DNA of 8,791 bases, from the NCBI GenBank assembly GCA_031425695.1, contig JANPJV010000205.1, positions 1 through 8,791 of the forward strand, given 5' to 3'. Below, one piece after another: positions 1 through 4,711 of the stretch; positions within the stretch are counted from its first letter, which is position 1; each line of letters opens with the position of its first letter. A model generated the notes under the pieces. That model ran no database searches. It had not been told where the DNA came from and saw nothing but the letters and a program-made list of their open reading frames with translations. Made by a program: the position numbers and the translations under genes. This stretch comes from JANPJV01 sp031425695. GTDB lineage: Bacteria; Pseudomonadota; Gammaproteobacteria; Xanthomonadales; SZUA-5.

Positions 1-72
1 GGCCAGCTCTGGAATGTGGACCGCGCCAGCGCCGCTTTTCTCGACGGTGCGCGCTTGCGGCGGCGTAATTGA
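1..72 (+). CDS. Possible 3' end of an unidentified gene, cut by the window start
   Basis: Frame 1 is open from the first base to a TGA at 70-72 and would encode 23 C-terminal residues ending FLDGARLRRRN. Most of its codons end in G or C, as in the real genes here, and a gene tail in this orientation would converge on rmuC. The stretch is too short to identify a family. A competing minus-strand frame beginning near 133 with ATG-ATG is also open to the window edge, with similar third-position composition but an unconvincing protein, so the call is tentative. Confidence 0.35.
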   Translation, partial: GQLWNVDRASAAFLDGARLRRRN

Positions 73-170
73 AATGCTTCGTCGGGGCACGCGGCGCTGG
101 CGCGATCACTGAAATCGCCAAGGCCGACATCATGCGCGCTCAGTACCACGCTACTTATGCGCGCTCGACG

Positions 171-1652
171 CTACGCGGTCGGTTCTTCGTCGCCCCACTC
201 CAGCGCCTCGGCGCTCAGGTTTCCGGGGATTTGTTTGGTGTTGCGAGCCCCGAGCTCGCGCAGTTGCTCGGACTGGCGGACAAGGTTGCCGGGGCCGTGA
301 TGGAGCTTGGCGGCGGCCCCATCCAGCTCGCGCTGGGCTTTGCCGAGACACGCGCGGGCGGATTCCAGGTCTTCGACGAAGCCGACGAACTTGTCGTAAA
401 GGCGGCCGGCGCGCCGGGCGATCTCATGGGCGTTGTGGTTGCGCTGTTCCTGCTTCCACAGGTGCGCGACCGAGCGCAGGGTGACCAGCAGGGTCGAGGG
501 CGAAACGATCGCGATGTTGCGCGTGAGCGCGTATTCGTACAGGCCGCCGTCGAAGCGGATGGCCTCGATCAGCGCCGATTCCACCGGCACGAACATGAGC
601 ACGAAATCGAGCGTGCGCCCGTCGAGAAGTTGGCTGTAGTCGCGCCGCGCGAGGCCATCGACATGGCGCTTGAGCGCGAGCACATGCTCGCCGAGCGCGA
701 GCGCGCGGGCGCCGGCATCCCCGGCATGGGTGGAGCGCTCGTACGCGACCAGGGCGACCTTGGAATCGATGACCAGGTCGCGTGCCTGCGGCAGGTGGAC
801 GATCACATCCGGACGTGGACGTCCACCCACCTCGTCCTTCAGCACCATCTGGCTCGAAAACTCCCGGCCTTCGACCAGTCCCGCCGCCTCGAGCAGGCGC
901 TCGAGCACGAGCTCGCCCCACGCGCCCTGTACCTGGTTGTCGCCGCGCAGTGCGCGCGTCAAGTTGGCGGCCTCGAGATTGACCTGCTGGTTCAGCAGCT
1001 TGAGGCCCTCGATCTCGCGACCTAGCAGGCTGCGCTCGCGGGCTTCGGCGACATAGGCTGATTGCACGATTTCCTGGAAGCTCTTCAGCTGTTCGCGCAC
1101 TGGCAACAGGAGATGGCCCATCTGCGCCGCGTTCTCGGCGCTTAGCCGCTCGCGCTTGTCATCCAGCACCTCGCCAGCCAGGGTCTTGAAGGCATCAGCA
1201 AATTCGACGCGTACGCGCTCGAGGAAACTGACGCGCTCTTCGGCCGTGCGGGTTTCAGCGGCGAGTCGCGATTCGAGTTTCGCCGCCTGGGTCAGCGCAC
1301 TTTCCAGGCGACCACGCGCGTTTGCCAGCTCGGTGTCGCGCGCCTCCAGCAGGCGCTCCGTGTGTTCCTGCCGTGCCAGCCGCGCACTCGCCTGCGCGTG
1401 CTCGCGCGCGAAGTTCTGCAGTTGCAGCTCCAGCGCGCGACTGCGTTCCTGCTCGCGCTGGTGTTCTTGGTGGGCGTGGCCAAGGCCCTGGCGCAGCTCG
1501 TCGACGCGCTCGTCGAGCAACACCAGCTCGGCATCGCGGGCCGACCGGCCCGCCTCGTGGCGTCGCGCCGCATGGCGTGCGGCGAGCGGGATCAGCAGCG
1601 CACACCCGAGCAGCAGTCCGCCAAGCAGGCCGAGCCACGCATCCGGCGACAT
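171..1652 (-). CDS. rmuC: DNA recombination protein RmuC (493 aa)
   Basis: RmuC-family protein (PF02646). In E. coli RmuC limits inversion at short inverted repeats; the fold is related to PD-(D/E)XK nucleases. Visible layout: an N-terminal hydrophobic segment at about residues 6-24 that probably anchors it in the inner membrane; a Glu/Arg/Ala-rich coiled coil at about 38-175; and the RmuC domain at about 195-450. Hallmarks are GAWGELVLERLLEAAGL (about 243-259), RPDVIVHLP with P281/D282, VIDSKVALVAYE with D296 and K298, the LMFVPVESA segment (about 352-360), AIVSPSTLLVTLRSVAHLW (about 381-399) and LYDKFVGFVEDLE (about 418-430). The start at ATG 1652 is chosen because the hydrophobic anchor follows at once; the open frame continues 73 codons upstream but there it overlaps hip out of frame. 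The upstream Shine-Dalgarno is weak, and the ATG lies 7 nt after the hip stop, so translational coupling to hip is likely. The stop is TAG at 173-171. Confidence 0.95.
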   Translation of the reverse strand: MSPDAWLGLLGGLLLGCALLIPLAARHAARRHEAGRSARDAELVLLDERVDELRQGLGHAHQEHQREQERSRALELQLQNFAREHAQASARLARQEHTERLLEARDTELANARGRLESALTQAAKLESRLAAETRTAEERVSFLERVRVEFADAFKTLAGEVLDDKRERLSAENAAQMGHLLLPVREQLKSFQEIVQSAYVAEARERSLLGREIEGLKLLNQQVNLEAANLTRALRGDNQVQGAWGELVLERLLEAAGLVEGREFSSQMVLKDEVGGRPRPDVIVHLPQARDLVIDSKVALVAYERSTHAGDAGARALALGEHVLALKRHVDGLARRDYSQLLDGRTLDFVLMFVPVESALIEAIRFDGGLYEYALTRNIAIVSPSTLLVTLRSVAHLWKQEQRNHNAHEIARRAGRLYDKFVGFVEDLESARACLGKAQRELDGAAAKLHHGPGNLVRQSEQLRELGARNTKQIPGNLSAEALEWGDEEPTA

Positions 1653-1659
1653 CGGCAGC

Positions 1660-2004
1660 TCAGGCAGGCTTGGGAACGAACGCCGCGCACCAGCCTTTGT
1701 TGCGCACCGACTTGCCCGGGAAAATCGCGCAGGGGAGCAACTCGTCGGCAGCCTTGCCCTGTGCCAGGTTGCAGCCGGCACAGATCTGCTCCGGGCGGTG
1801 ATTGGGGTACTTGGCGGCGTCCACCTTGCTGCTGTCGGCCTTGTAGCCGAGCGCCGCAGCGGTGGGGTCACCTTCGCTGAGCTCGGGCAAGGTCTGCGCG
1901 CTCGCCTTCTCCGTCGTGATCAGCACGACCGCCACGCCGACCCCGGCAGCTGCGAGCTGACCGAAAAAGCGCCTGCGCGAGGGATTCATCGACTGCTCTG
2001 ACAT
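1660..2004 (-). CDS. hip: High-potential iron-sulfur protein, Tat-exported (114 aa)
   Basis: A small periplasmic electron carrier holding one [4Fe-4S] cluster that cycles 2+/3+. In other proteobacteria HiPIPs pass electrons from bc1-type complexes to oxidases or photosynthetic reaction centres. The four cluster ligands are C75, C78, C92 and C106, with the family spacing C-x2-C-x13-C-x13-C; the tail KGWCAAFVPKP is typical. The precursor begins with a twin-arginine signal, SRRRFFG at residues 9-15, then a hydrophobic stretch (17-29) and a likely cleavage site ASA/Q after residue 36, consistent with export of a folded holoprotein. ATG 2004 is preferred because AAGG lies 8 nt upstream; an internal ATG at 1989 would still keep the Tat motif. 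The longer open frame to 2073 adds residues with no signal-peptide character. It is the first gene of a two-gene leftward unit with rmuC and is divergent from mtnB. Confidence 0.95.
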   Translation of the reverse strand: MSEQSMNPSRRRFFGQLAAAGVGVAVVLITTEKASAQTLPELSEGDPTAAALGYKADSSKVDAAKYPNHRPEQICAGCNLAQGKAADELLPCAIFPGKSVRNKGWCAAFVPKPA

Positions 2005-2207
2005 GGTTGCTGCCTTGGCTGGGTGATTCAATGCACGCATTCTGCGGCAAGACGATGAACGCGCGCCGCGCAAGCGCGGTAATCCGCAGGCAACTTGAGC
2101 AATCTTTTGCTTCAGGCGATGAGCACCATGCTGCGGTCAAGGCGGAACCTCTACATGCCTCCGGTATATGCTTTCGTTCTTGTCAACCCAGCCCCGGAGC
2201 ACGACTC
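2005..2207. promoter_or_regulatory. Divergent hip / mtnB intergenic region
   Basis: This 203-nt spacer must hold promoters for the leftward hip-rmuC pair and the rightward mtnB. On the minus strand there is a perfect -35 hexamer TTGACA (2186-2181), but the only nearby TATA-like sequence lies about 12-13 nt downstream, too close for a standard sigma-70 promoter. On the plus strand I find no convincing -35/-10 pair. The section 2050-2080 is rich in GCGC and could fold. The plus frame of mtnB stays open through the spacer, but its translation does not resemble the MtnB family. Confidence 0.4.
2196..2199 (+). promoter_or_regulatory. Ribosome binding site that sets the mtnB TTG start
   Basis: GGAG lies 8 nt before the TTG at 2208, optimal spacing. 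No in-frame ATG or GTG near this point gives a MtnB of normal length, so this site is the main argument for a TTG start. Confidence 0.75.
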
Positions 2208-2840
2208 TTGTCTTCGACCTTCAATGCAGAGGTGTTTGCGCTCTGCGCCGCTGAGATCGTCGAGGCGGGGCGCGATTTTGCCGCGCGGGGCTGGACGCCC
2301 GCGACCAGCAGCAATTTCTCGATGCGCCTCGCACCCGATCGAATTGCAATCACCTCGTCGGGCCACGACAAGGGCCGCATGGGCGTCGATGCGATCATGG
2401 TGGTCGACCTCGATGGCCTCGCGGTCGGCACGAACGCGCGTCCGTCGGCCGAGACCTTGCTGCATTGCCAGATCTACCGGCGCTATCCGGAGAGCGGCGC
2501 GGTGCTGCATACGCACTCCTTGAACCAGACGCTGGCGAGCCGCCTGTGGGCACCGGACGGGCAGATCACGATTGCGGGCTATGAGCTGCTGAAGGCGTTT
2601 GTGGGCTACAACTCGCACGAGGCGAGCATGACCATTCCGGTGTTCGCCAACACCCAGGACATGCCCGAACTGTGCGCCCATATCGACATGTACCTGCGCC
2701 GCGAACGCATCTCGCACGGCTATCTCATCGATGGCCATGGCATCTACACCTGGGGTGCGACCATGGCCGACGCACGCCGCCACCTGGATGCCTTCGAGTT
2801 TCTGCTGAGCTGTGAACTGGAAATGAGGAAACTGGTGTAG
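2208..2840 (+). CDS. mtnB: Methylthioribulose-1-phosphate dehydratase MtnB (210 aa)
   Basis: Dehydrates 5-methylthioribulose-1-phosphate to 2,3-diketo-5-methylthiopentyl-1-phosphate, a middle step of cytoplasmic methionine salvage. It belongs to the zinc-dependent class II aldolase/adducin fold. In 210-aa numbering: the family opening GWTPATSSNFSMRL (about 28-41); the phosphate-binding segment SSGHDKG (about 50-56); PSAET with the presumed catalytic acid/base E82; the zinc ligands H101 and H103 in VLHTHS; and the third ligand H177 in GHGIYTWG. The length is normal for bacterial MtnB only if translation starts at TTG 2208, which has GGAG 8 nt upstream; earlier in-frame ATGs add up to 67 residues of non-conserved sequence. 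The stop is TAG at 2838. It heads a rightward run with mtnD and mtnC, which catalyse later steps. Confidence 0.95.
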   Translation: MSSTFNAEVFALCAAEIVEAGRDFAARGWTPATSSNFSMRLAPDRIAITSSGHDKGRMGVDAIMVVDLDGLAVGTNARPSAETLLHCQIYRRYPESGAVLHTHSLNQTLASRLWAPDGQITIAGYELLKAFVGYNSHEASMTIPVFANTQDMPELCAHIDMYLRRERISHGYLIDGHGIYTWGATMADARRHLDAFEFLLSCELEMRKLV

Positions 2841-3065
2841 TGCCTCGCAAGTAATGACAATTATTTCTGCGCCTTTTGACCCGAGGCGTCGTTGATCGTT
2901 GTCGCCATAGCGCTGCTATGACTCCGTCCTGCCCGCAACAAGTTGCGTGCGTTCGAGCCGGCGCGCGGCATGCCGCGCAAGCCGCCGTCTTTCACCCTCT
3001 CGCCTAACCTCGTGCCAATATTCATCAGAAATTTTTTGCCATTACCTGCGAGGCACTACACTCCG
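2841..3065 (+). promoter_or_regulatory. mtnB-mtnD spacer with several inverted repeats
   Basis: A 225-nt spacer, long for genes of one pathway. It opens with an A/T-rich patch (about 2849-2866) able to form a 7-bp hairpin with one G-T pair, enclosed by GCCTCG (2842-2847) and CGAGGC (2882-2887). CATAGC-gct-GCTATG (2906-2920) and a perfect 16-bp palindrome (2963-2978) follow. A poor promoter-like pair, TTGATC (2892) and TATGAC (2917), is spaced 19 nt apart. No stem is followed by a T run, so no classical terminator is seen. The mtnD frame is open back to 2943, but its translation is not family-like. Confidence 0.4.
2963..2978. repeat. Perfect 16-bp palindrome GCGCGGCATGCCGCGC
   Basis: An uninterrupted self-complementary sequence about 90 nt before the mtnD start. 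It could be an operator for a dimeric regulator or an RNA stem. No T tract follows, which argues against an intrinsic terminator. Its G+C-rich composition raises the odds of a chance palindrome. Confidence 0.5.
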
Positions 3066-3620
3066 ATGAGCCATCTGCGCGTCTACACCGATTCCGATCC
3101 GTCCAAAGTGCGCGTCAGCACCGGCGACTTCCAAGCCATCCAGCAACACCTCGGCGCGGTCGGCGTGCGCTTCTCGCGCTGGCTGACGCATGCCGGCGTG
3201 ACCGCCGGCGATGCGCCGGAAAAAGTGATCGCGGCCTACCGGGAAGACATCGACCGGCTGATGGCGGAGGGCGGCTACCAGGCCGTCGACGTCGTCAGTC
3301 TGGCGCCCACCCATCCGGACAAGGCCGTGCTGCGGCAGAAATTCTTGAACGAGCACACCCACGAAGAAGACGAGATCCGCTTCTTCGTCGCCGGCCAGGG
3401 GCTGTTCACGCTGCATATCGGCAACGAGGTGTTCGAGGTCCTGTGCCGCCGCAACGACCTGATCGGCGTGCCCGCCGGCACGGCCCATTGGTTCGACATG
3501 GGCCCCGAACCCGAATTCGTCGCCATCCGCATCTTCACCAACCCCGCCGGCTGGGTCGCCAGCTTCACCGGCAGCGACATCGCCGAACGGTTTCCGCGGC
3601 TGGAAGGGATGGAGATGTAG
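3066..3620 (+). CDS. mtnD: Acireductone dioxygenase MtnD (184 aa)
   Basis: A cupin enzyme of methionine salvage. It oxidises 1,2-dihydroxy-3-keto-5-methylthiopentene: the Fe2+ form gives formate and the methionine precursor 4-methylthio-2-oxobutanoate, while the Ni2+ form gives methylthiopropionate, formate and CO. The metal ligands are H97 and H99 in NEHTHEEDEIRFF, E103 in the same motif, and H141 in GTAHWFDMG. The GVPAGTAHWF segment and the closing IRIFTNPAGWVASFTG are family signatures, and the length is normal. ATG 3066 is chosen because it begins the typical MSHLRVY N-terminus; GAGG at 3050-3053 is the likely ribosome site, though its 12-nt spacing is long. The sequence cannot tell which metal is used in vivo. 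It lies between mtnB and mtnC, whose products act immediately before it. Confidence 0.96.
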   Translation: MSHLRVYTDSDPSKVRVSTGDFQAIQQHLGAVGVRFSRWLTHAGVTAGDAPEKVIAAYREDIDRLMAEGGYQAVDVVSLAPTHPDKAVLRQKFLNEHTHEEDEIRFFVAGQGLFTLHIGNEVFEVLCRRNDLIGVPAGTAHWFDMGPEPEFVAIRIFTNPAGWVASFTGSDIAERFPRLEGMEM

Positions 3621-3708
3621 ATGGCGCCTGTCGCCGATTGAGGTAGCGCGGTTCTGTGCGCGCGGTCAGCATCGGGTGGCGCATGGAGTGAGCGCGCCAG
3701 CGGCCGCG

Positions 3709-3741
3709 TCTCGCTACGAAGCGTCCTGCTACGTAGCGAGA
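3709..3741. repeat. 10-bp perfect inverted repeat (stem-loop)
   Basis: TCTCGCTACG at 3709-3718 is exactly complementary to CGTAGCGAGA at 3732-3741, with a 13-nt loop. It lies about 90 nt after the mtnD stop. No T run follows, so it may be a processing or stability element, or a dispersed intergenic repeat, rather than an intrinsic terminator. Confidence 0.6.
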
Positions 3742-3794
3742 GCCGGGCGCCTCGCGCTCGCACGCTTGTCGCGAAAATCGATTATCACTTGCGC

Positions 3795-3820
3795 GTAGGA
3801 CCCGGCCTACCTCAGCCGGG
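3795..3820 (+). promoter_or_regulatory. Two mutually exclusive short hairpins ahead of mtnC
   Basis: GTAGG (3795-3799) can pair with CCTAC (3806-3810). Alternatively CCCGGC (3801-3806) can pair with GCCGGG (3815-3820). The two stems share bases, so only one can form at a time. They end 13 nt before the mtnC Shine-Dalgarno. Regulation is only a suggestion; short G+C-rich stems arise easily by chance. Confidence 0.35.
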
Positions 3821-3833
3821 AATGACCCAGATC

Positions 3834-3838
3834 AGGAG
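3834..3838 (+). promoter_or_regulatory. Ribosome binding site of mtnC
   Basis: AGGAG ends 6 nt before ATG 3845, the strongest ribosome binding site among the three mtn genes. Confidence 0.75.
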
Positions 3839-3844
3839 CCGAGC

Positions 3845-4567
3845 ATGTCCACCCGTCCCGCTGCGATCGTGACCGATATCGAGGGCACGACCAGTGATAT
3901 CGCCTTTGTGCAGCAGGTGATGTTTCCGTACGCGCGGGCGGCGTTGCCGGACTATGTGCGTGCGCACGCGACCGATCCGGAGGTGTCGCCGTGGGTGTCG
4001 ATGATCGCCAGCGAGCTGCACACGACGCCGGACAACCTGCCGACGGTGATCGGCGCGCTGCTGTCGTGGATCGATGCCGATCGCAAGCACACGGCGCTCA
4101 AGGCGTTGCAGGGCCAGGTGTGGGCGCGGGCATTCGCCGAGCAGCAGTTCAAGGCGCACATGTATCCGGACGCGCTGGCGGCGCTCAAGCAATGGCACGC
4201 CAGGGGTATTCCTCTCTACGTGTATTCATCCGGCTCGGTACAGGCGCAGAACCTCTATTTCGCGCATACGGAAGCCGGTGACCTGCGGCCTTGGTTCCGC
4301 GATTATTTCGACACCACGATTGGCGGCAAGCGCGAAGCCGAGTCTTATCGGCGAATTGCCGAGCGCCTCGCATTGGCGCCTGCGCGGATCCTGTTCCTGT
4401 CCGACATCGGCGCCGAGCTCGATGCGGCCAAGGCGGCTGGCTGGCAGACCGTACAGTTGTTGCGCCCGGGAGCGATCCCCGCGGACGGGCATCTGCAAGT
4501 GAGCAGCTTCGACGCTGTCGAGATTGGCGAGTCGCAGGACTTCGACGTCAGCGACGCGCTCGACTAG
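3845..4567 (+). CDS. mtnC: Enolase-phosphatase E1 MtnC (240 aa)
   Basis: A bifunctional HAD-superfamily enzyme. It enolises 2,3-diketo-5-methylthiopentyl-1-phosphate and then removes the phosphate to give the acireductone used by MtnD. Visible HAD motifs: I, TDIEGTTSDIAFV, with nucleophile D11 and E13 (E at this position is normal for E1 enzymes); II, VYSSGSVQAQ, with S128/S129; III, K162 in GGKREAESY; and IV, FLSDIGAELDAA, with D187. The region between motifs I and II, including WARAFAEQQFKAHMYPD (about 93-109), is the family cap. Length is typical. The start at ATG 3845 follows AGGAG by 6 nt. MtnC acts between the products of mtnB and mtnD, so mtnB-mtnD-mtnC covers three consecutive steps although gene order differs from reaction order. 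Confidence 0.96.
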   Translation: MSTRPAAIVTDIEGTTSDIAFVQQVMFPYARAALPDYVRAHATDPEVSPWVSMIASELHTTPDNLPTVIGALLSWIDADRKHTALKALQGQVWARAFAEQQFKAHMYPDALAALKQWHARGIPLYVYSSGSVQAQNLYFAHTEAGDLRPWFRDYFDTTIGGKREAESYRRIAERLALAPARILFLSDIGAELDAAKAAGWQTVQLLRPGAIPADGHLQVSSFDAVEIGESQDFDVSDALD

Positions 4568-4656
4568 GAGCGGTGTTGGTGTCGGTTGTTGGTGTCCAAA
4601 AGGCGGGTCTTGCCTGTGCACACCAACCCAACACCATCAACCAACACTCGCTGCTC
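4568..4656. repeat. Long imperfect inverted repeat of GTTGG/CCAAC blocks
   Basis: Directly after the mtnC stop, three blocks pair in nested order: GTGTTGGT (4573-4580) with ACCAACAC (4640-4647), GTTGGTGT (4588-4595) with ACACCAAC (4620-4627), and AGGC (4601-4604) with GCCT (4612-4615). An outer GAGC/GCTC (4568-4571 with 4653-4656) closes the structure. Unpaired bases interrupt the stem. One strand is G/T-rich, the other A/C-rich. It may terminate or stabilise the mtnC transcript, although no T run follows, or be a dispersed intergenic repeat. Confidence 0.6.
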
Positions 4657-4687
4657 ATGGTGGACGCGGAAACAGATGAAGGTAGTC

Positions 4688-4711
4688 ATGACACACGACG
4701 CCAGCCCATGA
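4688..4711 (+). promoter_or_regulatory. Possible 7-codon leader ORF overlapping the peptidase start
   Basis: ATG 4688 opens a frame encoding MTHDASP that ends at TGA 4709-4711, overlapping ATG 4708 of the peptidase as ATGA. GAAGGTAG at 4678-4685 gives this small ORF a ribosome site, whereas ATG 4708 has none at a normal distance. This arrangement would allow reinitiation or coupled translation. It may be chance. Confidence 0.3.

Larger units (their letters stand above)
3621..3844 (+). promoter_or_regulatory. mtnD-mtnC spacer with hairpins
   Basis: 224 nt without a credible gene. It contains a 10-bp stem at 3709-3741 and, just before the mtnC ribosome site, two overlapping stems (3795-3810 and 3801-3820) that cannot form together. 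An A/T-rich patch at about 3773-3788 is the only promoter-like composition; I could not define a -35/-10 pair there. The spacing means mtnC may have its own promoter or be controlled by RNA structure. Confidence 0.4.

Noticed and set aside
69..1025. Plus-strand open frame (318 codons) opposite rmuC
   Set aside because: It lies entirely against the conserved RmuC domain, and its translation has no family features.
1156..2001. Plus-strand Ser/Arg-rich open frame opposite rmuC and hip
   Set aside because: Low-complexity Ser/Arg/Ala translation typical of an antisense frame; both genes beneath it are well supported.
2162..2186. Sigma-70 promoter for hip using the perfect TTGACA on the minus strand
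   Set aside because: The only TATA-like sequence is about 12-13 nt away instead of 16-18, so I do not call it a promoter.
2007..2207. N-terminal extension of mtnB to ATG 2007
   Set aside because: The 67 extra residues are not family-like, and a good ribosome site marks TTG 2208.
2842..2887. GCCTCG/CGAGGC stem after mtnB as an intrinsic terminator
   Set aside because: Only 6 bp with a 34-nt loop and no T run.
2943..3065. N-terminal extension of mtnD to 2943
   Set aside because: MSHLRVY at 3066 is the usual family N-terminus; the extension crosses a palindrome and lacks family similarity.
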